Source: Prionace glauca (taxonomy: Eukaryota > Chordata > Chondrichthyes > Carcharhiniformes > Carcharhinidae). Taken from it: a DNA stretch of 64,000 bases. A program made the position numbers and the translations under genes. The notes below the pieces were generated by a model. That model ran no database searches and was not told the origin of the DNA. It was given only the letters and a program-made list of their open reading frames with translations. Below, in pieces: positions 11,684-21,951 of the stretch; position 1 is the stretch's first letter, and the number at the start of each line of letters is the position of its first letter. The stretch covers positions 13,257,543 through 13,321,542 of the forward strand of contig CM075761.1 of assembly GCA_037974335.1 (NCBI GenBank), given 5' to 3'.

Positions 11684-11984
11684 CGCACATAATGACCCAT
11701 CAAATGATACACTTAACCTTGCTTCTGATTGGTAATGAGGGATTCATCGGTTTTTATGGCTTAACTTTGGGTTTTGGAGATGATGAGGACATTCCTACGT
11801 GGTTCCGTAGTGTAAATATGGCGGTGAAATTAACAAGGAACTACTTTACTCAGTGGGTGCGGATAATGTGGAAGTATTTAAAAAAGTGAGCCGAACAGCA
11901 GAGTTCCAGTTGATGGAGAAACTGGATGAACTCAGGAAGGAGAAAGAAATAAATTGCTGGGTTAATGACGGTTGTGGTCGGGGT
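11684..11984. other. No feature recognised
   Basis: Unassigned sequence between the CR1-B tail and the G-rich minisatellite; short frames only. Confidence 0.35.
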
Positions 11985-12714
11985 GGTGGAGGTGGGGATG
12001 GAGGTCGTGGTAGTGGTAGTGGTGAGGGCGGGGGTGATCGTGGCGGTGGTGGTGAGGGTGGGGGTGGGGATGGAGGTAATGGTGGTGGGGATGGTGGTGG
12101 GGGGGGGTGATGGTGGTGGTGAGGGTGGGGGTGGTGGTGGTGGAGGTGGAAGTGGTGATGGTGGTGGTGAGGGTGGGGGTGGTGGGGATGGGGGTAATGG
12201 TGGTGGGGATGGTGGTGGGGGGGGTGGTGGTGGTGAGGGTGGTGGGGGGGGTGGTGGTGGTGGTGAGGGTGGGGGTGGTGGTGGTGGGGATGGGGGTAAT
12301 GGTGGTGGGGATGGTGGTGGGGGGGGGGTGGTGGTGGTGGTGAGGGTGGGGGTGGTGGTGGTGGGGATGGGGGTAATGGTGGTGGGGATGGTGGTGGGGG
12401 GGGGGTGGTGGTGGTGGTGAGGGTGGGGGTGGGGGTGGTGGGGATGGGGGTAATGGTGGTGGGGATGGTGGTGGGGGGGGTGATGGTGGTGGTGAGGGTG
12501 GGGGTGGTGGTGGTGGGGATGGGGGTAATGGTGGTGGGGATGGTGGTGGGGGGGGTGATGGTGGTGGTGAGGGTGGGGGTGGTGGTGGGGGGGGTGGGGG
12601 TAATGGTGGTGGGGATGGTGGTGGGGGGGTGATGGTGGTGGTGAGGGTGGGGGTGGTGGTGGTGGAGGTGGAAGTGGTGGTGATGCTGGTGGGGGTGGCC
12701 GTAGTGGTGGTGAA
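11985..12714 (+). repeat. G-rich minisatellite, unit about 76 bp
   Basis: Units of GGTGGTGAGGGTGGGGGTGG plus GGGGGTAATGGTGGTGGGGA recur about 7 to 9 times, with many runs of 3 or more G. Long Pro/His (minus) and Gly/Val (plus) frames across it are compositional. It continues at 13916-14030 after an insertion. Confidence 0.92.
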
Positions 12715-12715
12715 C

Positions 12716-12803
12716 AAAAAACAAAGAACAGTACAGCACGGGAAACAGGCCCTTCGGCCCAATGCGCCGGCATTTTAACATTATGAGTCCCCCCTCCACC
12801 TAT
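12716..12803 (-). mobile_element. CR1-C 3' UTR, left part (split)
   Basis: Antisense tail part (CAGCACGGGAAACAGGCCC, TTTTAACATTATGAGTCCCC). It continues at 13750-13915 after a CR1-A insertion. Confidence 0.8.
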
Positions 12804-13749
12804 CTGATCTGGATGAGGGTATAGTTGGGTGGATTAGTAAGTTTGCTGATGACACCAAAGTCGGAGGTGTGGTAGATTGTGAGGAAGGGTGTCATAGTTT
12901 GCAGGATGACTTAGAAAGGTTGCAGAGCTGGGCTGAGAGGTGGCGAATGGAGTTTAATGTGGAGAAGTGTGAGGTAATTCATTTCGGTAGGAATAACAGA
13001 TGTGTTGAGTATAGGGCTAACGGGAGGACTTTGAATAGTGTGGAGGAGCAGAGGGATCTAGGTGTATGTGTACATAGATCCCTGAAAGTTGGGAATCAAG
13101 TAGATAAAGTTGTTAAGAAGGCATACGGAGTTTTGGCGTTTATTGGTAGGGGGATTGAATTTAGGAGTCGTAGCGTCATGATGCAACTGTACACATCTCT
13201 GGTGCGGCCGCACTTGGAGTTTTGTGTGCAGTTCTGGTCCCCACATTCAAGAAGGATGTAGAGGCTTTGGAGAGGGTGCAGAGGAGGTTTACCAGGATGT
13301 TGCCTGGTATGGAGGGGAGATCCTATGAGGAGAGATTGAGTGATTTGGGGTTGTTTTCGCTGGAAAGAAGGCGGCTAAGAGGGGATCTCATTGAAACATA
13401 TAAGATGATTAGAGGTTTAGACAGGGTAGATAGTGATAGCCTTTTTCCTAGGATGGAGAAAGCTAACACGAGGGGGCACGATTTTAAATTAAGGGGGGGT
13501 AGTTATAGGACAGATGTCAGGGGTAGGTTCTTTACCCAGAGGGTGGTGAGGGACTGGAATGCCCTGCCAGCTGCAGTTGTAAATGCACCTAGTTTGGGGG
13601 CGTTTAAAAGATCTGTGGATAGGTTTATGGATGAAAAGGGATTGGTTTAGGCTAGTGGGTCATTGTTTTGTAACTGGTCGGCGCAACATCGTGGGCCGAA
13701 GGGCCTGTTCTGCGCTGTAATGTTCTATGTTCTATGTTCTATGTTCTAT
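12804..13749 (+). mobile_element. CR1-A LINE, 5'-truncated
   Basis: Encodes the region from [11 protein letters not shown] to DEKGLV with one frame change near 13246 (CCACATTC, missing TA), then the 3' tail with four TTCTATG units. It sits inside the CR1-C 3' UTR. Confidence 0.88.
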
Positions 13750-13915
13750 GACCCTTGTCTATGCCAATGGCATTCCACATTGAGGGAAACTAATTTGGGG
13801 ACAATTTGTTACACCAATCAGCCTAATAGCACATCTTTGGGGTGTGGGAGGAAACCGGAGCACCCGGAGAAAACCCACGCAGGCACGGGGAGAATGCGCA
13901 AACTCCCGCAGACAC
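13750..13915 (-). mobile_element. CR1-C 3' UTR, right part (split)
   Basis: Resumes at ACCCTTGTCTATGCC and ends at GCAGACACTGG, where the G-rich minisatellite resumes. Confidence 0.8.
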
Positions 13916-14030
13916 TGGTGGCGGTGGTGGTGAGGGCGGTGGTTGTGGTTTTGGTCTTGGGGGTTGGCGGGGTGGTGGTGGTGGGGGTGGGGGTGGTGGT
14001 GGGAGGGGGGATGTTGGTGGTGGAGGGCTG
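13916..14030 (+). repeat. G-rich minisatellite, right remnant
   Basis: GGTGGCGGTGGTGGTGAGGG and similar units, the continuation of 11985-12714. Confidence 0.8.
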
Positions 14031-14138
14031 GTGGGACCGTGGATTGGTAGCGGTTATACAGTTGTGGGAGAAAGTTGATGTGATGTATAGCGATGAGCCC
14101 GAAGTACAAGGCCCATACCTCGCTAATCAAAAGAAAGC

Positions 14139-14283
14139 TGGCAGCACGGTAGCACAGTGGGTTAGCACTGCTGCTTCACCGCTCCTGGGTGCTGCGTTTA
14201 ATTCCGGGCTCGGGTCACTGTCTGTGTGGAGTTTGCACATTCTCCTCGTGCCTGCGTGGGTTTCCTCCGGGTGCTCCGGTTTC
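14139..14283 (+). mobile_element. tRNA-derived SINE (HE1 type), left part (split)
   Basis: GGCAGCACGGTAGCACAGTG to GGTGCTCCGGTTT, interrupted by a CR1-B insertion; continues at 14797-14922. Confidence 0.85.
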
Positions 14284-14796
14284 ATAGAACATATATAGAA
14301 CATAGAACATTGCAGCACAAACAGGCCCTTCGGCCCTCGAGTTGCGCCGATCACATCAACCCCACCAATCTATAGACCTATCTATAACCCCCAATCCCAT
14401 TAAACCCCATATACTCATGCAGAAGTCTTTTAAAAGACCCCAGCGAGTTCGCCTCCACCACCGATGACGGCAGCCGATTCCATTCACTCACCACCCTCTG
14501 AGTGAAAAACTTACCCCTAACATCACCTCTGTACTTCCCTCCCCGCACCTTAAATCTGTGTCCTCTCGTAGCGACCATTTCAACCCGGGGAAATAGCCTC
14601 TGAGAGTCCACCCTACCTATTCCTCTCAACATTTTATAAACTTCTATCAGGTCGCCTCTCAACCTTCGCCTCTCTAGGGAAAAGAGTCCCAGCTCCCTCA
14701 ACCTATCTTCATAAGGCATGCCTCCCAGTCCAGGCAACATCCTTGTAAATCTCCTCTGCACCCTTTCAATAGCTTCTACGTCTTTCCTATCGTGAG
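14284..14796 (-). mobile_element. CR1-B LINE 3' end, inside a SINE
   Basis: Antisense coding 14761-14378 ([13 protein letters not shown] to GIGGYR) with 3' UTR and tail at 14284. The SINE lost about 8 bases (CCTCCCAC) at the insertion point rather than gaining a duplication. Confidence 0.85.
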
Positions 14797-14922
14797 TCCA
14801 AAGGTATGCGGGTTAGGTTTATTGGCCATGCTAAGAAATTGTCCTTTAGAGTAGGTGTGGGATTGTGTTCGATGCAGACTCGATGGGCCGAGGGGCTTCT
14901 TTCTGCACTGTAGGGTTTCTAT
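14797..14922 (+). mobile_element. tRNA-derived SINE (HE1 type), right part
   Basis: TCCAAAGGTATGCGGGTTAG to the GGGCCGAGGGGCTTC tail and GTAGGGTTTCTAT end. Confidence 0.82.
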
Positions 14923-15216
14923 AAAGGGGAAATGTGCAGTGAAGATATTTGCATCCTTTTGAATCTTTCTTCATCTGTACGTCTTTGCTTAAAACAGTAT
15001 ATGGTTGTATGTTTGAAATTAATTCAATGCAACACTCTAGCACCCCCTGTGCCCATTCGAATAGCACAGATGTTGCTGAATTCAGCAAGATTGCCTTTTC
15101 CCCACAGTTTGTACCAGTCTTAGCTCGTGTTTAGCACGAGTTAGAAGGTGTGGAACGTCACAGCCTGAGCTCTGCACAGGCGTTTAATCAATAATCAGCA
15201 AACACTGGGCTACAAT
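14923..15216. other. No feature recognised
   Basis: No exon or repeat identified. Confidence 0.35.
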
Positions 15217-15520
15217 TCAAAATGGCGCACCTGTAGGTTCTGGTGCGTCATTTTTTAACTGCGGGCCACGGAGTTTGGAGATGAGTTTCGTGGGAGTAAT
15301 GGTGTTGAAGCCTGAGCTGCAGTCGATAAGTAGCAGTTTGACATCGGTGTCCTTGTTATCGAGGTGTTCCAGGGTTGGGGGCAGGGAGATGACGTCTGCT
15401 GTGGACCTGTTGCGAACTGTAGTGGATCCAAGTAGTCCGGGAGGCTGAAGTTGGTTCATGCCATGACTAGCATTTCGAAGCACTTCATAATGATCGATGT
15501 CAGAGCTACCGGCCGATATT
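15217..15520 (-). mobile_element. Degenerate LINE RT fragment, not CR1-A to D
   Basis: Minus-strand text resembles the RT core of another non-LTR family: NRSTADVI, then [20 protein letters not shown], then [14 protein letters not shown], matching NRSTxDAI...HLxxKDTxVRxLFIDxSSAFNTI of L2- or Rex-like elements. Diverged and short. Confidence 0.6.
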
Positions 15521-15576
15521 CATTATGGCATTCTCGGCCTTTCTTTGGTTGACGGTTAAATTTTCAGATTTTTTTA

Positions 15577-16114
15577 ATAGAACATAAAATTTACAACACG
15601 ACAGCACAAACAGGCCCTTCGGCCCACAAGTTGTGCTGATCACATCTATACCTACTAAGCCATAGACCTATCTATAACCTCCAATCCCATTAGATCCCAT
15701 ATACTCATCCAGAAGTCTTTCAAAAGACCCCGGCGAGTTCGCCTCCGCCACCACCGACGGCAGCCGATTCCATTCACTCACCACCCTCTGAGTGAAAAAC
15801 GTACCCCTAACATCTCCTGTGTACTTGTTTCCCTGCACCTTAAATCTATGTCCTATCGCAGCGACCATTTCAGCCTTGGGAAATATCCTCCGACAATCCA
15901 CCCTATGTATTCCTCTCAACATCTTATAAACCTCTATCAGGTCGCCTCTCAACCTTCGTCTCTCCAGGGAGAAGAGTCCCAGCTCCCTCAACCTATCATC
16001 ATAAGGCATGCCTCCCAATCCAGGCAACATCCTTGAAGATCTGTTCTGCACCCTTTCAATAGCTTCCACGTCCTTCCTATAGTGAGACGACCAGAACTGC
16101 GCACAGTACTCCAA
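15577..16114 (-). mobile_element. CR1-B-like LINE 3' end (diverged)
   Basis: Coding 16114-15668 ([21 protein letters not shown] to GSNGIGGYR). Variants such as QNRSSRMLPG show it is an older B copy. Confidence 0.82.
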
Positions 16115-16535
16115 GTAGAGTACTGTTCCGATTTATACACAGCCCCGTAATCAATTTTGGAAATGCCAACCACATGCAGGGCGGCAAGATGGAAGCACTT
16201 CATGTTTTAAGTAGAAGCCTTGAGGGGAGAGTTGAGATGCCCAATCCATTCACAGAGACTCACCAATGCCCGCTCTGTATGAGGAACTGTGGAGTGATCC
16301 CACAGCAGAGGAACGTGATGACTCAGAGGCACTCCTTTGAGTGACAAGTATTAATGGTTACTTACAAATAGCAGGTGGACACATTTAAATGAACACAATC
16401 CGATTAAAATCTAACCTAATCCATGGTGAATTTGACCAGTGTGATCGATCACTGATTCCTTTATTGGGCGGTAGTCGACTGTCTATATCTGGTCTGGCCT
16501 CTATGTGCTGTAGAGATGCTATTGTCGGACTTGAG
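16115..16535. other. No feature recognised
   Basis: No exon or repeat identified. Confidence 0.35.
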
Positions 16536-16918
16536 TAAACACAGTCAGAAGTCTCACAACACCAGGTTAGAGTCCAACAAGTTTATTTGGTAGAAATCCC
16601 ACAAGCTTTCAGAAACGGTGTTGCTTCGTCAGGTGTTTGGGAGGTTCTGATCAGAGAAAGGCTTATAAAGTCGCTCACAGTTTATAGAATATTGATTAGA
16701 ATGCAAGTCTTTACAGCTAACCTGCTATTCAAGTGTAAAAAATGCAGACAATGTGAGTGGAGATATCTTTCAATATCTTGTCTGTCTTCTTGCGTCTTTG
16801 TAAAATAACTTGCATTCCAATCAGTATTCTGTAAACTGTGTGTGTCTTTATATGTCCTTCTCAGATCAGAACCTTCCACACACCTGATGAAGGAACGCCA
16901 TTTCCGAAAGCTTGTAAG
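16536..16918. repeat. Fold-back element, main part with long inverted repeat
   Basis: Starts GTAAACACAGTCAGAAGTCTC. From about 16595 to 16918 it is an imperfect hairpin: the arm AGCTTTCAGAAACGGTGTTG through AGAATGCAAGT (to about 16710) is mirrored by ACTTGCATTCC (about 16809) through GCCATTTCCGAAAGCTTGTA. The matching opposite end lies at 17840-17911, after a LINE insertion. Confidence 0.7.
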
Positions 16919-17015
16919 ATCATAAGAACATAAGAAATAGGAGCAGGAGTAGGCCATCTAGCCCTTCGAGCCTGTCCCGCCATTCAATAAGATTATGGCT
17001 GATCTGAAGTGGATC
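16919..17015 (-). mobile_element. CR1-D LINE, 3' end part (split)
   Basis: CATAAGAACATAAGAAATAGG to GATCTGAAGTGGATCA, then interrupted by CR1-C. Confidence 0.85.
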
Positions 17016-17446
17016 AAAGAACAAGGAACAAAGAACAACACAGCAAGGGAAACAGGCCCTTCGGCCCAACGAGCCCGCGCCGCCGTCCCATGGTCAGTGA
17101 CCTATTCATGATTTTAGTCTATGCCTAATGTGTGAGGATCAGGGAGGTCCAATATAGGGACAATTTGTTACCCAATCAATCAGCCTAAAAGCACATTTTT
17201 GGGATGTGGGAGGAAACCGGAGTACCCGGAGGAAACCCACGCAACCATGGGGAGAACGCGCAAACTCTCACGGACACAGGCCCAAATCCATGTGTCCGCA
17301 CAGCAACAGAGATAGCCTCTGAGCTGTCATGATGCCCTCGAGATGGTCCAGTTTACGCACACCAACGACATGAAGCAGTAGGCAACTCCCGAAGCAACAT
17401 CCAAAAGCAGCCCACCACAACCTGCCGCTCGCATGCCCCTTGCTAG
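17016..17446 (-). mobile_element. CR1-C 3' UTR, inside CR1-D
   Basis: Complete-looking 3' UTR in antisense, from AAAGAACAAGGAAC to GCATGCCCCTTGCTAG, nested in the D copy. Confidence 0.85.
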
Positions 17447-17838
17447 TTCTACTTTCCCGCTTTCTCCCCATAACCCTGTCTATCAGAATGCTATCTACTC
17501 GTGACTTAAATATCTTCAGGGAGGCAGCCTCCACTACTTCAACGGACAGAGAATTCCAGAGATTCACCACCCTTTGAGTGAAGAAGTTCCTCCTCAACTC
17601 TCATTTAAACTGCCCCCCCCCTTATATTGAGGCTGTGCCCTCTAGTCCTGCTATCCTTTCTAAGCGCGAAGAATCTCTCTACCTCTACCCCATCTATCCC
17701 CTTCATTATCTTATACGTCTCGATAAGATCCCCCCCACCCTCCCCCCCCCCCCACCAGCCTTCTAAACGCCAACGAGTACAGGCCCAGTCTATTTAGTCT
17801 CTCTTCATAGGCTAAACCCCTCATCTCCGGTATCAGCC
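17447..17838 (-). mobile_element. CR1-D LINE, upstream part (split)
   Basis: Resumes TTCTACTTTCCCGCTTTC. Encodes RRNFFTQRVVNLWNSLSVEVV in antisense and is interrupted by C-rich slippage at 17730-17755. Confidence 0.82.
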
Positions 17839-17911
17839 GTCTATATCGTTGATATTACTATCAAATAAACTGGTTGGACTCTAAACTGGTGTTGAGAGAC
17901 TTCTTACAATG
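17839..17911. repeat. Fold-back element, right terminal part
   Basis: CTATCAAATAAACTGGTTGG...GGTGTTGAGAGACTTCTTACA is the reverse complement of the left end at 16536-16600 (GTCAGAAGTCTCACAACACC, AACAAGTTTATTTGGTAG). It closes the element around the nested LINEs. Confidence 0.7.
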
Positions 17912-18837
17912 TGTGACGCCAGAGTTGTACCAGAAAATCACCCACTTCCAGGGTGGCAAACGAAACCCTGATTGGCATTCAATGCCAGGTCGTATGCAAA
18001 TTAAATGTTATGAATTCTGCCCAGCGTACCCCGAGTCAGAAAAATCGTTCTGTATTTCTGTCTCTGCCCACGAAGCAATTTCAGAATGGCAGAACGTGGT
18101 CAAAACATTGGAGAGGAGGGATATATTCAACATCTCGAACCTGCTCTCTCTTACAATCACATAGTGGCTGATCAGCGTTTTCCCATCAGCTCCCCGGCCT
18201 GGCTCAGTAACTTGTACTCACCTCGACAACAAAAATCAGTTCCCAAATTTTCAATTTCCATTATAGGATTCAACAGAAGGAGTTCCAGCTTTCTGTGACA
18301 AAAGTGTGTTATCTTGTCTTTACTTTCTTGCTCTGCATCTAGGTGAAGCGAACTAAACGCCTCGAGGAGTATAATACTGAGATGTCAGATCTGGCTGCCG
18401 ATTGAGTCAATAATCTTAAACGTTCCTTTTCCTGTTCTTTTTTCAAGGCTCTAGTGTCAAGCTTGCAATATAACTTTGCTCACAGGTGGCGCTGTGTTCC
18501 TTCAGCGCGAATGTCTCCAGCCAACCCATGTCTGAACATTGCAATGTCCTTTTCATTCACAAATGGTCAACATGAATATTTTGGATCTGATATTAGAAAC
18601 ATTGAGCGATTCTAAATGGGGAAGTGAGGAATCTGAAACAAACGGAAATTAATGTTATCAACATCGTTGAGCCTTAGAAATGGCGGAACTTGTTGTAGAA
18701 CATTACTAGCGCTTGAGAAGGAAAATGATTAGGATAATTGGACCCTTTATCTGGAAGTGAAAATGCAATTGAATAGTACATTAAGAAACTTTAATGGACC
18801 TGACGGGTTTACAAGTCACTCAGTAAGACCAAATTAT
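17912..18837. other. No gene recognised
   Basis: A frame of 96 codons at 17874-18164 partly overlaps the fold-back end, has no family resemblance and lacks clear splice sites. The rest is AT-rich. Confidence 0.35.
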
Positions 18838-18886
18838 CTGGGCTAGATGGCCTACTGCTGCTCCTATTTCTTATGTTCTTATGTTG
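18838..18886 (+). mobile_element. CR1-D LINE 3' tip
   Basis: GGGCTAGATGGCCTACTGCTG...TTCTTATGTTCTTATG. Confidence 0.7.
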
Positions 18887-19099
18887 TTGGTCTTTTCAAT
18901 TTGCTTATCTCTTGATGCTTTGATCCACATTAGTTGCGTGTCCCGGGTTCATCAATGATTAGAAATAGCGTATTTCGATTGTTTTCTTGAGGGCGATAAT
19001 ATCCTACTGGTCACATTTCCTGTTGTCCCCTGGCGGACTCTCTCGTGTCAATTATTCGTGGCATCATCACCCTTGTTCTTTTGTCAATCTTATGACTTC

Positions 19100-19543
19100 T
19101 TCATAAGATAAATCAAGCGGATCAGAAGATTAGATAGGGTAGACAGTGAGAGTCTTTTTTCCTCGAATGGTGATGACTAATACGAGGGGACATAGTTTTA
19201 AATTACGGGGTGATAAATATAGGACAAATGTCAGAGGTAGGCCCTTTACTCAGAGGGTAGTAAGGGCGTAGAATGCCCTCACTGCAGCAGTGGAGGTGTC
19301 GCCAACTTTAAGGGCATTCAAATGGTCAGTGGATAGACATATGGATAATATGGGAATCGTTTAGGTTAGAGGGTCATTAGATTGCACACATTACTCCAGC
19401 TATGAACTAAGCAGTGTTATATACAGCTCCATCGTAACTTCGTTGCTATTATATTCAATGCTTCGGTCAATAAAGATTAGTTCGATGCAACATCGCGGGC
19501 CGAAGGGCCTGCGCTGCGCTGTAATGTTCTATATTCTATAAAG
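19100..19543 (+). mobile_element. Old CR1-A-like LINE 3' end, interrupted
   Basis: Diverged A-type text (ATTAGATAGGGTAGACAGTG, AGGTAGGCCCTTTACTCAGA) to 19380, then a short antisense old-CR1 piece (19381-19486, CACACATTACTCCAGCTATG), then the A tail GCAACATCGCGGGCCGAAGG. Confidence 0.65.
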
Positions 19544-19785
19544 ATATTTTATGATTTTTTTGTCCAGTTGTTTCAGTTAGTGGGAGTATGTGGTCAAATG
19601 AGTGTCCTCTCAAATTTTGCTTATTGCTATGTGTTCCTCTCTTTTCTCTCTCACACTGCATCGTTGCAAATCTGTGCAACATTACAACTGGGAAAATAGG
19701 AACATCTATGTGGATAAAAAAAATAATAAATGCGTTGCGATTGCTTTTACGATCGTGGTAATATGATACAATATGTTTTATTTAT
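19544..19785. other. No feature recognised
   Basis: AT-rich, unassigned. Confidence 0.3.
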
Positions 19786-19895
19786 TCACAGGACAAGGGC
19801 ATCATTTATTATCCATCTCTTGTTGCCCTTCAACTGAACGGATTGGTAGGCCATTTCAGAAGCCTGTTGAGAGTCAACCACACTGAGTAACATAG
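19786..19895 (+). repeat. Dispersed repeat fragment (family of 5890)
   Basis: CATCATTTATTATCCATCTC, TTGCCCTTCAACTGAACGG and GAGAGTCAACCACACTGAG belong to the dispersed family also seen at 20433 and 23560. Confidence 0.5.
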
Positions 19896-20044
19896 AATCA
19901 TACCGTGCAGACGATGTCCCGAGGCACATCGAGTCAGCCGCGACACGGGAGAAACGCCTGAACCCCCACCTAATCTGATTTTCCAACACTTGGCCCGTAG
20001 CCGTGTAGGTCAGATCAGGTAAGATGGGCAGGCCAGGTACGATG

Positions 20045-20425
20045 GGTCTGTAGTCGTTGGAGTTTAGAAGGATGAGAGGGGATCTTATAGAGACGTATAA
20101 GATAATGAAGGGGATGGAGAGGGTAGAGGTAGAGAGATTCTTCCCCATCAGAAAGGACAGCAGGACTAGAAGGCACAGCTTCAAGATAAAGTGTGTATGT
20201 GTGTGTGTGTGTGGGGGGGGGGGGGGGGTGGGTGCAGTTTAAATCGTAGTTGAGGAGGAACTTCTTCACTCAAAGGGTGGTGAATCTCTGGAGTTCTCTG
20301 CCCGTTGAAGTGGTGGAGGCTACCTTGCTAAATATATTTAAGTCACGGGTAGATAGGTTTCATTGAATGGCGGGGAAGGCTGGAAGGGCTAGATGGCCTA
20401 CTCCTGCTCCTATTTCTTATGTTCT
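20045..20425 (+). mobile_element. CR1-D LINE 3' end with internal microsatellite
   Basis: Sense D text ([40 protein letters not shown]) broken at 20192-20231 by a GT run followed by about 16 G, arisen within the element. Confidence 0.82.
20192..20231 (+). repeat. GT and poly-G microsatellite
   Basis: GTGTGTATGTGTGTGTG followed by a long G run, within CR1-D. Confidence 0.9.
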
Positions 20426-20432
20426 TATTTCG

Positions 20433-20635
20433 CTCCCTGAAGGGTCATTAGCGAATCGGATGGGTTTTCCAACAATTGGCAACGATCATCAGTGAATTCT
20501 TCTTATTTTTTATTATTATTTTTTGCTCTGGGTTCAAACTGCTGCGGCGGCAATCGGAGCCAAGTCCCAAGAACATTAGCTGAGATTCTGGATTAGCAGT
20601 CTAGCGATAATATCACCAGGCCATCCCCGCCTCTA
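20433..20635 (+). repeat. Dispersed repeat fragment (family of 5890)
   Basis: GGTTTTCCAACAATTGGCAA...GTTCAAACTGCTGCGGCGG...TTAGCAGTCTAGCGATAATA, typical 3' part of this family. Confidence 0.55.
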
Positions 20636-21052
20636 ATAATTAGAGTTCTATTCGAGTTCTATTAATCAGGACAGAACTGGGAGGAAATGACAAGGTGTGA
20701 CAAGGAAACCCAAGTGACGCAAGAAGCATGAATCAAAATTCACTTCTTCTTCCTTATCCTCTTGTTCTGAAATGTGCGGTTTTTGACAAATACGAAGCTA
20801 AATTTACTGTTTAAAATTAGGATGATATCATTGGACATGCATCTTTCACACTCGTTCCGCCTCTAATTGTGTTCCAATTGTATAAATTGCCAAAACTCTC
20901 GCAGCTCACGTTATGACATAATCTGAATCTTGGACTGATATTGTCAGTTCCACAGACGTTTAAGCATCTAAAATATTACATATAATTACAAGTGTGCTAT
21001 TGATCGAGTTCAAAACAATTCATCGTTATTAAGATCGAATAATTCATGGATA
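20636..21052. other. No feature recognised
   Basis: AT-rich, no exon or repeat recognised. Confidence 0.35.
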
Positions 21053-21287
21053 TTCCTCCGCGTGCCCCAGTTTCCTCCTACATCACAAAGATGTGCTCTT
21101 AGGCTGATCGGTGTAACAAACTGTCCCTAAACTATTCTCCCCTGAATCTGTTTACAATAGGGGTACCATACACATAGACGTGGGTCAAGCCAGGTGTAGG
21201 ATAATGCTTTGTTAAGATGGCAGCGCGGGCTCGTTGGGCCGAAGGGCCTGTTTTCCGTGTTGTGTTGTTCTTTCTTCTTTGTTCAAT
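21053..21287 (+). mobile_element. CR1-C 3' UTR fragment
   Basis: TTCCTCCTACATCACAAAGATG to GGGCCGAAGGGCCTGTTTTC and GTTCTTT tail, sense strand, diverged. Confidence 0.75.
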
Positions 21288-21724
21288 GGAATATCCCGAA
21301 CTCAAAGTCCAAACGTTCACAGTGAGCCAACCTTTGGCGCATGTGCAGGGAAATTTCAGCTTTGATATGAGAATCCCTGGGTCCATGATTCTCAAATGAT
21401 CCCACCTCCTCCAGAACTCATCATTCGGACTCTCATTTTCGACCTGCCTTCTTTTTCGATCTCTTTTCCCGAGCTGCTAAATCCAGAGAGGCGTAGACGA
21501 GTCCACTCTGAAATATTCACAAATCATAGAGACATCACAGTGAATCACAGAAGCCCGCCAGGGCTGAGGAAGGCCATTCCGCCCATCGATATTTAAGATT
21601 ACCCTCAACCTCAAACACGTGACATAAACTCATAACATGACTCAAATTAGAAGGAAACTATCCTGCCCATTGAATCCGTGTTGGATATCGAAAGAACTGT
21701 CCTTTCTTTAGTGCATTCTTGGGA
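21288..21724. other. No feature recognised
   Basis: Includes a short SINE-like fragment near 21525-21600 (ATCACAGAAGCCCGCC); otherwise unassigned. Confidence 0.35.
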
Positions 21725-21951
21725 CATAGAGCATAGAAAAACTACAGCACAAACAGGTCCTTCGGCCCACAAGTTGCGCGGATGCTATCTCTACCTACTA
21801 GGCTTACCTATAACCCTCAATTGTATAAAGCCCCATGTACTCATCTAGAAGTCTCTTAAAACACCCTATCGAATTTACCTCCACCACCACCGATGGCAGC
21901 CGATTCCACTCACCTGCTACACTCTGAGTGAAAAACTTACCCCAATATCTC
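21725..21951 (-). mobile_element. CR1-B-like LINE, 3' part (split)
   Basis: Antisense diverged B tail and C-terminus (EWNRLPSVVVEVNS, LLDEYMGL). Continues at 23387-23530 after a CR1-C insertion that replaced about 60 bases. Confidence 0.78.

Noticed and set aside
11846-12799. Long Pro/His/Thr-rich frames of 266 to 317 codons on the minus strand
   Set aside because: They are translations of the G-rich minisatellite in every frame, with no start context, domain or splice support.
17874-18164. A 96-codon frame
   Set aside because: Its start overlaps the end of the fold-back repeat and it has no recognisable domain.
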